NCBI RefSeq assembly: GCF_016801865.2
Contig: NC_068937.1
Location: 9,236,157 to 9,300,156, forward strand
Direction of reading: 5' to 3'
Length of the DNA stretch: 64,000 bases
Origin: Culex pipiens pallens
Lineage: Eukaryota; Arthropoda; Insecta; Diptera; Culicidae
The notes under the pieces were generated by a model that saw only the letters and a program-made list of their open reading frames with translations, was not told where the DNA came from and did not search any database. The first letter of the stretch is position 1, and each line of letters opens with the position of its first letter. Both the position numbers and the translations under genes were made by a program. Shown here one piece after another: positions 42,453-55,090 of the stretch.

Positions 42453-44385
42453 GAGCAATTCTCTGAGTTTTCGGTCATTCGATTTTTTTTGTATTTTTTA
42501 ATCCGGCTGAAACTTTTTTGGTGCCTTCGGTATGCCCAAAGAAGCCAATTTGCATCATTAGTTTGTCCATATAATTTTCCATACAAATTTGGCAGCTGTC
42601 CATACAAAAATGATATGTGAAAATTCAAAAATCTGTATCTTTTGAAGGAATTTTTTGATCGAGTTGGTGTCTTCGGCAAAGTTGTAGGTATGGATATGGA
42701 CTACACTGAAAAAAAATGCTACACGGTAAAAAATTTTTTGGTGATTTTTTATTTAACTTTTTGTCACTAAAACTTGATTTGCAAAAAAACACTATTTTTA
42801 ATTTTTTTTATTTTTTGATATGTTTTAGAGGACATAAAATGCCAACTTTTCAGAAATTTCCAGAATGGGCAAAAAATCTTTGACCGAGTTATGATTTTTT
42901 TAATCAATACTGATTTTTTCAAAAAATCGAAATATCGGTCGCAAAAATTTTTCAACTTCATTTTTCGATGTAAAATCAAATTTGCAATCAAAAAGTACTT
43001 TAGTGAATTTTTGATAAAGTGCACCGTTTTCAAGTTATAGCCATTTTTAGGTGACTTTTTTGAAAATAGTCGCAGTTTTTCATTTTTTATAATTAGTGCC
43101 CATGTTTGCCCACCTTTGAAAAAAATATTTTTGAAAAGCTGAGAAAATTCTCTATATTTTGCTTTATTGAACTTTGTTGATGCGACCCATAGTTGCTGAG
43201 ATATTGCTATGCAAAGGCTAAAAAACAGGAAAATTGATGTTTTCTAAGTCTCACCCAAACAACCCACCATTTTCTAATGTCGATATCTCAGCAACTATAG
43301 GTCCGATTTACAATGTTAAAACATGAAACATTCGTGAAATTTTCCGATCTTTTCGAAAAAAATATTTTCAAAAATTTAAAATCAAGACTAACATTTTAAA
43401 CGGGCCAAACATTCAATATTACGCCCATTTGAAATGTTAGTCTTGATTTTAAATTTTTGAAAATATTTTTTTCGAAAAGATCGGAAAATTTCACGAATGT
43501 TTCATGTTTTAACATTGTTAATCGGACCTATAGTTGCTGAGATATCGACATTAGAAAATGTTGGATTGTTTGGGTGAGACTTAGAAAACATAAATTTTCC
43601 TGTTTTTTAGCCTTTGCATAGCAATATCTCAGCAACTATGGGTCGCATCAACAAAGTTCAATAAAGCAAAATATAGAGAATTTTCTCAGCTTTTCAAAAA
43701 TATTTTTTTCAAAGGTGGGCAAACATGGGCACTAATTATAAAAAATGTAAAACTGCGACAATTTTCAAAAAAGTTACCTAAAAATGGCTATAACTTGAAA
43801 ACGGTGCACTTTATCAAAAATTCACTAAAGTACTTTTTGATTGCAAATTCGATTTTACATCGAAAAATAAAGTTGAAAAATTTTTGCGACCGATATTTCG
43901 ATTTTTTGAAAAAATCAGTATTGATCCAAAAAATCATAACTCGGTCAAAGATTTTTTGCCCATTCTGGAAATTTCTGAAAAGTTGGCATTTTATGTCCTC
44001 TAAAACATATCAAAAAATAAAAAAAATTAAAAATAGTGTTTTTTTGCAAATCAAGTTTTAGTGACAAAAAGTTAAATAAAAAATCACCAAAATTTTTTTT
44101 ACCGTGTAGCATTTTTTTTTCAGTGTTGTCCATATCCATACCTACAACTTTGCCGAAGACACCAACTCGATCAAAAAATTCCTTCAAAAGATACAGATTT
44201 TTGAATTTTCACATATCATTTTTGTATGAACAGCTGCCAAATTTGTATGGAAAATTATATGGACAAACTAATGATGCAAAATGGCTTCTTTGGGCATACC
44301 GAAGGCACCAAAAAAGTTTCAACCGGATTAAAAAATACAAAAATTAAAATTAAAGAAAAAAGACCGATTCCGTAGAGAACTGCTC
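42453..44385. mobile_element. Foldback family D, intact 1,933-bp palindrome
   Basis: Termini GAGCAATTCTC and GAGAACTGCTC with TAAG target duplication. Two arms of about 950 bp are inverted around a spacer of about 30 bp near 43400-43432 (AACGGGCCAAACATTC). The 88-codon frames at 42767-43033 (minus) and 43795-44061 (plus) are mirror copies of each other and not a recognised protein. Relatives: 8760-11140, 17335-17826, 57566-59651. Confidence 0.9.
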
Positions 44386-44389
44386 TAAG

Positions 44390-44918
44390 AGATTCCAAAT
44401 TACAAATAATTAAAAAAAACTTAGATATTTCAAATTCATAAATTTAAGCGTTTAAAATTTAAAAACTCAGTAATTTTAATATTTGAAAATTCATAAATTC
44501 TAAACTTTCAAAAATAGGAAATTCATATATTGTATTGAGGTATTTTAAAAGTAAAATATTCAAATATTCAAAAATGAAAATAAAAAAGCAATATATTTTA
44601 GTATAAAAAAAATAAAAAAAAACTTTACTAATTAAAACTTAAACATCAAAATTCAAGTATTTTTAAATTCGAAAAATCTGAAATTCAAGAACTCTAAAAT
44701 TAAAAAAAACTTAATTTTGAAAAATTAAAAAAAAACATTTTTTTTAGTTGAAAATTTTAAATTTTAGAAATTACCTAAAGTTTCAAAATTTGATTTGAAA
44801 TTCAAAGATGATAAAACCAATATTGAAATAATCTTTAATAAATTTTACTCTTAATCGAATCAATAAATTTTTATTTTTCTCAAAACTTGGGAAGCATGAC
44901 TCCAAAAAGGCTCCAAAG
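44390..44918. other. Very AT-rich intronic sequence
   Basis: Low-complexity AAATTC/AAAATT text; nothing recognised. Confidence 0.35.
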
Positions 44919-44921
44919 TTA

Positions 44922-45196
44922 GGGAGCGTACTTTTATTACGTAACGTAGTTAGGGGTGCGGGGAGGTGCCGAAGTATGTTACAAAATTTAACAAAAATTT
45001 GGGGAGTGATGAAAAATTATGTAACGTAAAGCAAAATTTTCATAAAAGCACTAATAAAACATGCAAAAAGACCTTGCGGTACACGTTACACAGAGGGAGG
45101 GAGAGATCGATTATTGGTTACAATTTGTTACAAAAGGGAGGAGGGAGTGAAAAAACCAAAATTTAATTTTGCGTTGCGTAATTAAAGAACGCTCCC
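44922..45196. mobile_element. 275-bp Harbinger-type MITE (GGGAGCGT family), copy 2
   Basis: Ends GGGAGCGTACTTTTATTACG and the complement of GGGAGCGTTCTTTAATTACG. A 3-bp duplication TTA flanks it (44919-44921 and 45197-45199). A TWA-type 3-bp duplication fits PIF/Harbinger. No transposase. Confidence 0.75.
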
Positions 45197-45479
45197 TTAT
45201 TTGATTTCCTGTAGTTTAAGATGGCAGCAAAAATGGCGGCATATTGTAGTTAAAGAGTTTTAGAACTAGGTAGTTCTTTTATTTTAGATTTTTTTTTAAT
45301 ATTTTATTTCCCTAATTTTAGATTTTGATTTGAATTTTGAATTTTTGAATATTTTTATCATTTTATTTTTTCTTCCAAGTTTCTCCAACTGTCAAATTTT
45401 CTTGTGAGGGTCAAGAAAAAAATGCTCAACTTTTCTTAACCGAGTTCCCTCCGAGCTCCGTACTTAGCTAAAATGTTTG

Positions 45480-45890
45480 AGAACAAAAAAATATAAAAAT
45501 TTAAATAACAAGCAATAGTCTTCACATTTAAATCAAAAAAGTGTTTTAAAATGCATTTTACACTAGTTCAGTTGTTTTGCAATCAATAGTTTTCAAAAAA
45601 TCTAAGATCTGACAAAAACAAAAATTGTATCGAAAAAAAAGATTTTGCATCGAAAATTTTCAAAAAATCTTAAGATTTTTTAATAAACCCAAACATGCTA
45701 AAAATTATTTTAAACGCAGGAGAATGTATTTTAATTTGAATTCAGCTGGTTGCACTTGAATTTTCATTGAAATTTTGAGGTTTATTGTAAAAATATTTTT
45801 CTTGCCCCCTGATTTTTCGGGCCAATTTTGAAGGGGGGGGGGGGGGTGACAAAAACTTTTAAAAATATTTGTACCAGCCTAAATAAATAT
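45480..45890. repeat. Dispersed repeat H, copy 3
   Basis: Contains GTGTTTTAAAATGCATTTTA, CACTAGTTCAGTTGTTTTGC, CCCCCTGATTTTTCGGGCCA, a G-run and TTTGTACCAGCCTAA, in the order of copy 1 at 25031-25440. Confidence 0.75.
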
Positions 45891-45999
45891 GTTAATGTTA
45901 ATTTTTGAATATTAATTTTACTAAAATTTTCCAAATACTGTGAATGATATTTCTTTTTAAAAACTCTTCCATAAAACCCACTGTGCAAACTTTATACTA

Positions 46000-47787
46000 A
46001 ATAAAAATCGGGCGAAAGTGCATTCGCGCCAACCCGCCGAGGACGCGCCAGCGTCATAATTTTTGTAACACGTTTCACGGCCGTATCGTCAGTTATGCGT
46101 AAAATTGGCCAGTTATTTAATTTTTATCATGACATTTATCGCCGTTCGACACGATTTAACCCGTCGTTTGTTTAAGGGGTTGCAGGAAGCGGGGGCAAAT
46201 TTTATGCACTGACTGCGTTGCATAACTTTAGGGGCTGCCAAATTACACACACGCACTTCCGTCTCGCATTTCTAATTGAGTTCTTTCTAAATGTTGAGGC
46301 AAAATTACCCTTTCGAAACGTGACCGAAATTAGGCTTCTTTTCAAAACTGGATTTGCATTGAGAAGTGCACCGTATAGAGAGAGCTCATTGAGAAACGAA
46401 TCAAAGTCAGTTCATTCATTCAGAAAGGTGAAGCGTTGCGTGCCAAGAGAGTTCAATATCGGTGGATTATGGGTTACGGATGGTGTGCAGATGCAACAGC
46501 ACGCAGTGATTGCATACGACGGGCAGTATGCTATTATGTGTTATTTTTGCATCATACTCCTGTTCGACGATAATATAATAGAGAGCAGATGGAGTGAGGG
46601 TTTTGCCTTCTGATGAGGTTCAGATGAAATCTGGATTTCATTTAACATTTAGTTTTGAGGAAATTGAAGTGAATATTGTAAAAGTCTTAAAACATTGATT
46701 GCTCTTCAACTACGGACTTCAGATTCCAAAACCCAAACTAAATCTCAAAAGTGACCTTTCAATTACGGACTTCAAAATCAAATACCTGTAAGGATTAAAC
46801 ATTAGGTTTGCAGATCTCAGGTAAGTGTTTAAGTGAGTGTTTGCTGATAAGGTGGAGTGAAGGTAAGAGTTTAAGTGCAGTGATCTTCAAGTGAGTTCCA
46901 GATTTAGTGATTTTCTGTCAAACTGTCAATCTGTCAAAAGCATTTTTACGCCTGAATTCATGCAAAAAAGCGTGAATTCGGCACTAAAATGTTAAGTTGG
47001 CTTACAATCCGAGTCGATTTTGTCCATGAATGGATTTTCTCCAATCCTGCCGTGACCAAAACCGAACAGAAGGATCAACGATTAACCCTTGCTTCGTGAC
47101 CCCTTCTTGGAGAGGGCAAGGTTAAAGTGCATCCTCTCCCTCGAGGGGCGCACACCGGTTCAACGGCAGGTGCTTCGATCATTAAACCAGGTGCAATTGC
47201 CCAAGAAGTTGCCGAAATTGCCTTCTGCTGCTGCTGGGCCAAGTCGGTGAAAGGCAAAATTCAAACTCGTGAATTATGAGGATTTTTCCTTGTTGGTCGG
47301 TTATTCTGTATAATTTTTGAAGCCTGAAAGGAAGTCAATTATGGGCCCCGTGGAACAACCGTGTAATTTCCACGCTGCGCTGATTGTTTGTTTTCGGGAA
47401 TCCTGAAGTTTTCCCCCTCCAAGAAGAGAAACATTAATTTCTCGTCTCAAATAGTTGTTGCGCCAGCGATGATAAATGAAAGTATTTCCGAAATCCATTA
47501 GTTCGGAATCCTTCAAAATTGTCGTCTTCTTCCCAAATCTCGCAGCAAATTTAATTTGACTTTGTTAATTAATCTGAAAATTGTGAAGTCACCGCGCGGC
47601 GAGACGTCGATTGATTGGTGACAAAATGTTGAGCTCAAATTCGGGAACGCTGGAAATTTGAGCATGTCATGGCAACACATGCGGCAGAAGACGGTGGGTG
47701 GTCCTTCGCGAGTTGACTCGAATTTCGCAGAAGGTGTATGTGTTTTGCTAATCGAAAGAATGTTAGGAACATCAAAAGAGAGATGAT
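46000..47787. other. Single-copy intronic island; candidate regulatory DNA
   Basis: Mixed GC, no repeats. The plus-strand frame at 46218-46613 (131 aa) is the longest here but is unrecognised and has no splice or start context. Text such as GGCCGTATCGTCAGTTATGC near 46079 looks single-copy. No gene supported. Confidence 0.35.
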
Positions 47788-47807
47788 GGGGGGGGGGGGG
47801 GGGGGGG
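47788..47807 (+). repeat. Run of 20 G
   Basis: Twenty consecutive G followed by AGGGG. Could form a G-quadruplex on the plus strand. Length may be affected by sequencing or assembly. Confidence 0.8.
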
Positions 47808-47829
47808 AGGGGAGACACTTTCAAGAACC

Positions 47830-50230
47830 TGTTTGATTTGAACAGTTTTGCAATCCATCAGTCATGATCATAGCCAGGACACATTTTTTGGACAGTCAGT
47901 GGGTTGTTTAAACCTATTTTAAATAAAAAAAAATCAAAAGTTGTAGAGTAAATCTTTAGTTTTTTTGCATTTATTTGTAATTTTTTTTTATATTTTAAAC
48001 CTTTGTCAAAATCAAAATAAAAAAAATCTTTTTTCAATGGATTACCAAAGTCAAAAGAAACAATTTTCTGCATATTTTTTTCCCCACAAGTATCCACACA
48101 ATTTTGCGGGTTTGGTCTTACAAATTTGTATGTAAATATTCAAAAAATATGTGTTTTGAAAAAGGATTTTCTGATCGATTTAGCGTCTTCGTCAAAATAG
48201 TGGGTTATGATTTGGTCCTTTTACAAAAAAATAGTCACGTGGGAAAAAAACTTCCTATTTTAAATTGACTTTTAATCACAAATAGTTAAATTTGATTTTT
48301 TTTCGAAATTCTATTTATATGTTTAAGGAGACTATAAAAACGAATCTGTTACATTTGCCGAAAATCATTTCGCCGAAGGTAATTTCATTGAATGGGACTT
48401 TTCACCGAAGATCGTTTCGCCGAATAGACAAAAGTTGAAAAATCATGAGAAATGCGCTTTATTTGTTTTGGATGTAAAAGCTTTTAAATTGATTTATTTT
48501 TTATGGACTCCTTTAATTTGAAAAATCTCACAATGTTTAACAGAATACCAAGCCCCACCGAAAATATATGCTTAAAGAATATTGTTTCACATGAAAATAA
48601 TTTAAAAACTTGGCTTGTTGAAAAAAAATGTTAAACTCAATAGTTTTATTTTAAAATCAAAATTAAACTTTTGCTAAATATTGCTAATAATTTAATTTAA
48701 TAACTTAAAAGCTTTTTTTTTGTTTTGCAAAAACTGCTCATTGTTTAAAAAATGAAAAAAAAATATTTTTGAGCTACATTTATTTAAGAACCTTTTCATG
48801 CTTAAAATCTGGGTGCAGAATAGTGGTTCGCAAAGCGGCCTCAATTTAGAACTGTCAAAGCGGAACCAATTTACTGTTTGCAAAATGATACCAAGAAGTG
48901 GCAAGTATTGTAATCGATCTATAATTTATTTTGTCAGGATTCAAAAAATAACTCGTGCTTTTGAGGTATTCGAAGTCAACAAATCTTAAGATTCATTCGG
49001 TTGTTCGTCTGGTTCACAAAATTCCACCCACTTCTGACGCAATTTTTCGTCACGAGGAAAATAAAAAAAAACATCTTTTGGCCGCCCATCGTTTAGTCTA
49101 CGAACAAAAAATGCGCGAAGCACTTAATTTTTCAGCGAAAACTTTAACATCAACAGATTCAAAATGTTTCAAAACAAGTTACTTCAGCAGCAAAAAATAT
49201 GTCACACTTGAGCTTGAACAAAGCCTTTTATTTTGTTTATGTTTACAGCAGAAGTGCACTTGTAGTAGTGAGGAGCAGTTGGGAGCATTCGAAAATCACG
49301 TTGCGCATTTTGTCTTTTCAGCACCCAGCTTAAAATATTTGAAAAAAACACTCCAAAATAAGTTAAAACATCTCTTCAACATCTCTAATTTTGTAAAAAA
49401 CCTATTAGTGTTGAAAATGCTCTTGTATGAAACAAGAAATAGAACTTAGCGATATTATTCTTTTCAATGTCCTAATTTAAACTAATGTTTACGTTCATGA
49501 AAATGCAAAAACAAAAACTCACAGAAATAAATCAACATCATATTTTGGAATAATTGAAAGAACTGGAAGAATGCAAAAAATCGTTCAAAATATGTTGTTT
49601 AAAACATTTTTTATCCATTTTTGAAAAAAAGTAAATCCATGGACATTATTTTTCAAACCAATTTGTTTAAAAAACTGGCCCTGTTGATAAGAATTTAGAA
49701 AAATTAAATTATAAAAACTTTTTTTACAACCGCTTATTTTCGTAACAGTGCAAAAAAAATCACAGAATATGTTTTTTGAATAATCAAAAGAATTACGCAT
49801 GTTTGAAGGAATGCAAAAAATCATAAAATTAAATTTTTAAACCATTTTCTAAAATAACTTATGTCCTAAGGAAAATACAAGTGATAGATTTATTTTAACC
49901 AATTTGATTTCAAAAAAATTCCCATGTTAAAAAATATGCAAATACAAATAAACATTATTTTTCTTTTTTTTTATTCGCCGGATTGTCTTTTCGACGAAAC
50001 TATGATATTTCCCGCACCCCTTAAGGGGTTACATACATGTAGAAAACCACAAAATTTCATATTACAGAAAATTTATTAAATCAACTTTTAAACTTAAAAG
50101 ATGATTTTCAATCACTCCTGAAAGTTTCATGAAGATATTTTATGATTGATTTAAGTTACAGACGATTTATGCTGAAAATTTTGCCATGCGCATAGCGAAC
50201 TGTCAAACTTTGCGAGCGTTTTTTGTGAAC
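47830..50230. repeat. AT-rich region with CGCCGAA motifs
   Basis: Bases 48060-48220 resemble family D left-arm text in diverged form. TTTCGCCGAA-type words occur at 48369 and 48408, with ATTCGCCGGATTGTC at 49974, which suggests the two ends of an old element. A 164-codon frame at 48955-49449 lies inside; it matches nothing I recognise. Confidence 0.4.
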
Positions 50231-50243
50231 ACCGAGTTGATTT

Positions 50244-50544
50244 ACGGGTGACACGATATCTCGAGATGGGATGGACCAAATTGGCTAAAATTTGGGGTGA
50301 AGACCCTCAAGACATATCCCGTGTGCATGACGAAGCCCGATATTAAAATTTTGCATTTTTGAGAATTACAAAAATCAAAAACTTTTGATTTTTTATATAA
50401 AAACATAAAAATATTTTTATCTTTTTTGAAAATAAACTTTTTGAAAATCGACCTTCATCATACACACAGGACCGCTTTAACGAGTCATCACCAAAATTTG
50501 GAGCTGATTTGGTCAAGGCAGTGTTGAGGTATCACGGCACCCGT
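50244..50544. mobile_element. 301-bp inverted-repeat element E, copy 1
   Basis: Left end ACGGGTGACACGATATCTC; right end is the complement of ACGGGTGCCGTGATACCTC. The middle has GTGTGCATGACGAAGCCCG and its inverted counterpart CATACACACAGGACCG. Copy 2 is at 57951-58242. Confidence 0.75.
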
Positions 50545-50570
50545 TTTTTGAAAATTCTAACTTCTTATAC

Positions 50571-51060
50571 AGCAATTCTCCACGAAAACAGCATGGAAAA
50601 AAACAAATGTGCTCGGATCGGGCTCAAAATTTTTCTGGGGGTTCCCTGGCCGAAATAATTAGACCCGTATTTTTTTGTTTGGCCATTAGGGTGACCTACG
50701 CCGTGTTAGGGTGGTCTGAAAAATGACCATTTTCGTCGATTTTCGCAAAAACCACTTTTTTCGAAAAATCATAACTCCTCGCCATTTTAACCGATTTCAA
50801 TTGTCTTATACGCAAATGAAAGGTGATAAGTTGGCCTTTCAAAGAAAAATAGTAAGAAGCTTAAAAAATCTAGCCTAACATATGAAAAGGGCGTATGAAA
50901 CTTTAAAATGCCGTTTTGACGGTGTCTGGACCAAAGAGCCTATGTCTGGAAATATTTTTATCGGATTCTCCGGACATTTTTACATAACATACTAAAAAAT
51001 GGGAGGAGTTCATTAACAGGATTCCGAGATATGATTTTTTTAAAATAAAATCCGTGTTTT
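50571..51060. repeat. AT-rich repeat text beginning AGCAATTCTC
   Basis: Starts CAGCAATTCTCCACGAAAAC, resembling the GRGYARTTCTC foldback terminus, and continues GGTGACCTACGCCGTGTTAG and AGGGTGGTCTGAAAAATGAC. No inverted arm was found in the window. Confidence 0.4.
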
Positions 51061-52590
51061 TTGACGAGCCGCGCGCAAAAACCGGAGAATGACGAAATTG
51101 GCAAAAAATCAACTTTTTTCACTATTATTTCAATGCTACCAATATATAATGCAACATCAGTTCCACATAATCATTCAATGAAGAGAAAAATCATCTCATA
51201 TCTCATAAAAACTGTCCGAGCACCCCTTACGCTACTCCCTCAACATCGAAACCTTCTCTCTACTGTTATTTGTGGTTTCGCCAGCGAGGAGATAAAGTTT
51301 TAAAAAATATGTTAATACCGCCATGTAGCGAGCATGCAACTCTCATATATGGATATGATTTTCGATCCAGCATGACCAACATCACCATCGTCGTCGATGA
51401 CCACAAAAGTGATTATTTATTTCCGTTCTCGCCTTCTTGCGACTATGCTCTACTTTCAGACCGATGTTGGACTAATTTAATTTCACACCACCAGAGTCCA
51501 GTTTTGATGGAAATCGCGACTCCAGTAATGACTTATTCGTGATTGATTGGAGGGCCGCCTTCTTCTTCTTCGTCTTTTTGATTATTTTTTTTCGTTGAAA
51601 TCGTTCCACCTGAATGAAGTTCCCCTTTTTCATTCATAGGTTCAAGCGTTCATTCATAAAACAAAGGGAAAATCTCGCGCTGAAAGTCGATACATTTTTC
51701 CCCCGATTGAGGAATGTTTCTTATTTCGCGCTTGACCAAGTCCAAGTCCGAGGATTAGCTTACAAGAACCGGTTACATCGTCGAATGGTGGTTTTGCGTG
51801 TAATCGGGGCCTGATGGTCAGTTGCATTCAGTGGCATGTAAATTAGTTCCACCACCACCACCAATCACTAACTCACTCGGGTATGGTTGAATTACATCCA
51901 GCGGGGAAGGGAGGGGAAATTGATAAAGTTGTGAAATGTTATTGATTTGAACGCGATTTGTGACGTGTCGACGACTAACTGCAACTAGATGGGTGGATCG
52001 TTAATCGCGTAAATTAGTGGACACCAGTTGAATGTCGAATTAGTTCTGGCGTGGCGGTGCTTCCGCTAGCAAATTGCCACGTAATCGGTTTTCCAGTTTT
52101 GGAGTTGAAATGCAGGAAAAACAAACAATTTACTGCGATACGTGCCGATGGTCACGTGGAGGTTGAATTGTGACGTAGGATTTCTGTTTTAATTGGGATT
52201 TAAAGTTGTTAACGTGACAATTCTCACGTATTTTACGTTGTGACGTCAAAGTTATGAGTAACTGACCACCGATAGGAAAAAGGCGTTAAACATTAAAAAA
52301 TAGTTTTCAGCATGAGGCGACCATTTAGCTAGAAGAGAGCTAAAAAAAACGAGTTTCGCGGCTAGTGGCTGCATAATTTTTGCCATTTTTAAAAAAATGT
52401 TACCTTTTGACTATGATTTTTCAGATACCCAAACAAATTTCCAAATTCGTTAAATAATACTAGCTTGAAACATGCTATCAAGTCGTAGTAAAGAAGAGCC
52501 GTGTAAAAGTTGTGCTATTCGATTCTGTTTCAAAAAAGTGCAAAAAAAGTATTTTTTTATCTGCTAAAACTTACTTTCATACCTAACTAT
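51061..52590. other. Single-copy intronic island; candidate regulatory DNA
   Basis: Non-repetitive, with CRE-like TGACGT words (about 52172, 52241) and GTCACGTGGAGG near 52153. Frames at 51270-51542 and 51614-51814 are unrecognised. Candidate enhancer territory only. Confidence 0.3.
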
Positions 52591-52849
52591 TTTTTTTGTG
52601 TTTAAAAAATCCATCCGAAGCACACGAAAAGTTACTTACTACAACAACAGTTTTCTCAATAACATGCACAGTGAAAAAAATTATGGTAGTATTACATCTC
52701 GGAATGATGGTAGATTTTGTCTTAAAAATATGTAATTTTGCATCAGGAACTGGTGAAATTTTTATCAGTTTCGGTTATATTCCACATTTTCACCAATTTT
52801 CAACCAACCAACATTTCAACCTCATAAAATGCAACTTATTATACACCCA

Positions 52850-52978
52850 ACACTGGGCAGAGCTCTCCGAGAGAATAATGGCATCGAGTCGAGAGAATAG
52901 TGGTACCATTTACGGACACAGGGAACACAGTTCGAGATGGGCGCGAGAACTATTCCCTCGAGGTTCATTTTCAACAAA
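52850..52978 (-). mobile_element. SINE family S, copy 3, tRNA head missing
   Basis: The minus-strand body matches copy 1 (3780-3915) in reverse complement: CGAGAGAATAATGG, TCGAGTCGAGAGAATAGTGG, TACCATTTACGGACAC and TATTCCCTCGAGGTTCATTT. The tRNA-like part is absent. Confidence 0.65.
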
Positions 52979-52989
52979 AAAAAATCATT

Positions 52990-54519
52990 CGTCTGGAAAG
53001 TTGTTACATAACAAAATAAACAAAACATACATAGTTTACAACATTTATGCAAATACTCTTCATATTTTTCTCTAAACATGGTCGTGTGGGTTCTTCAATT
53101 TTAGAGTTTTTTTTTTTTATTAGGTCCTATAAACATATGAAAGACAATACTTTATTGGTACTTTTCAAAAAAAAAACTCTGGAATTAGTCCAAGAATTAG
53201 CAATTGCTTTGAATTCTTTTTATTTGTTGGAATTTAGAGAGCGCTTTCTTTTTGACCAAAATTGTATCTGAATAAAATTGTAACAGCTGTCTACACAAAA
53301 ATGCTTTAAAAATATGTAAAAATTTAAATTTTATTTTTTTACATGAAAATGGTATCGACGAAAAAATAATCATTCTTTGGTGTTTTCAATTTAGGCCGTA
53401 GCAATTATTTTAAACGCCCCCCCTTTCAACATCGGACCGTAAAATCAGAGGGCAATATTTTTTTTTTCAAAAAACTTCAAATTTTTTATGGAAATAGAAG
53501 TCTAATTAACTAAAAATTTTAAATGCATTTTCTTGCGTTTATTTTATTTTTTGCTATTTGGATTTTTTGTAAAATTTCGTTGTAAAGTGCTGCGAATAGT
53601 TTTTTTTTGCGAAAAAAGAAATTTCGCTATTTTTTTCGATATTTTGAAAACTGTTCATTGCAAAACAATTGGGCAGGTGTACTGCCCATAATTGAAAATT
53701 CGGCTATTATGCCAAATCAAGTATTCCGAGAAAAACGCGTTTTAGTGTTTGTCACAAAATCTCCGTCAAGGCAATTTCCCATAAGAGTGGCATATTAGCC
53801 GTTTGGTTTTTCGCATCGGCAGCCAAGTCTAAACACTATTTCAGTGAAATTCAAGTTCCAGGAGATGCGTTGGAACATCCTCTACCACTTGGTGCTAATA
53901 TCTCGTTTTTGCCAAAAGTGGATATTAGCCGTATTTTCAATGGTGGGCAGTGTAAAATGCATTTTAAACCCCTTTTTCATTCAAATGTTAATACCATGGC
54001 TTGCGATCAAAATTTTTATATCTTTTGTTTTTTTTTGCCTCGTAAATTTCCGAATTCATTAAACAAACAAGTACTTAATTTTTGTTTTCAACCCTTTGAC
54101 GCTAACATGTTTTTTAGGTTATGATGGGGATATGATTTTTAGGATGAGACGAAAATTATAAGATATTTAAAAAAAAATGTTTGGGTTAAAAACAGGCATC
54201 AGGCCTGCAAGAGTTAATGTGACTTTTTTTCAAAAGACTTTTTTTAAAGCTTTTCATACGAGATTACAATTGTTTACCTTTTTTGACGATGAAATCAATA
54301 TTTTCTACACGTTTTGATATGAATTTTACTGTTCAAAGTTATGTAAATAACTATATCAAAATATCCCAAATACTGCACATTTAAAAGTAAAATAAATATA
54401 CTCAATTCCAAATAATTTCACAAAATTATCATTAAAAACAAATTTAGAAAGTATTAACAAAATAACTGATTTTTTTTAAATTCAGCCGAATATTCAACAA
54501 TACACCCAAAGTTAAAAAC
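52990..54519. other. AT-rich intronic sequence
   Basis: No supported feature. AGGTCCTATAAACATATG and following AAAAAAAAACTCTGG near 53122-53181 echo the interior of the insertion at 11319-12173. Confidence 0.3.
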
Positions 54520-54524
54520 CAAGC

Positions 54525-54660
54525 GGATAGTCCTTCCGAAAAGAAACGAGAGCAAAGTACTATTTGGCGAGAGTGTAGACCTCTCGCGCTTACAACAACA
54601 ACAAATCGTGTTCATTCGTTCATTTAATCAGTTCATTGCATTGAGTGGCTTATAAGTTAA
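54525..54660 (-). repeat. Inverted partner of the repeat at 12956-13083
   Basis: Reverse complement carries TTATAAGCCACTCAAT, ATGAACGAATGAACACG and CTCTCGCCAAATAG in the same order as 12956-13083. Confidence 0.6.
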
Positions 54661-55090
54661 TAATGAAGTATTGAAAAGCACATTTAAATAAATTCCGTTG
54701 TTTATTGTGCTTGTTGAATTCAAAAAAGATATAAGACGTTATTTTTTAAATAATTCTAGCTAAATTAAATTTGATGAGTATATCTGCATCTTTTTCAACA
54801 CCTATTTTGAAATTTTAGAAACAAATTCGCTAGAGATAAAAATATCATGGAATACTCAACAGACATAAATCCAAAGCAAATTAGATTGAATCTATAATAC
54901 AAAGTTAATCTTAGTTTTCGCGAAGCATTAAGCATATTTAGAATAATATTCTCGCAGAGATTTTTTTTAGAAAACATATTAGATTCATTTAGAGCCGTTA
55001 AAGTTGCCCCAAATAAAAAAAAAACAACGATCACCATTTAAGAGGAGTTAGGCAAATTTAAACCAAACTTAAAGTATACTGGATGTTGTA

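Noticed and set aside
42767..44061. Mirror-image 88-codon frames on opposite strands
   Set aside because: They are the two arms of a foldback element, not a protein-coding pair.
46218..46613. 131-codon plus-strand frame
   Set aside because: No homology recognised, intronic position, no supporting splice sites; chance open frames of this size are expected in 64 kb.
48955..49449. 164-codon plus-strand frame
   Set aside because: No recognisable domain, no splice or promoter context, AT-rich surroundings with old repeat fragments. It could be a decayed element gene but this cannot be supported.
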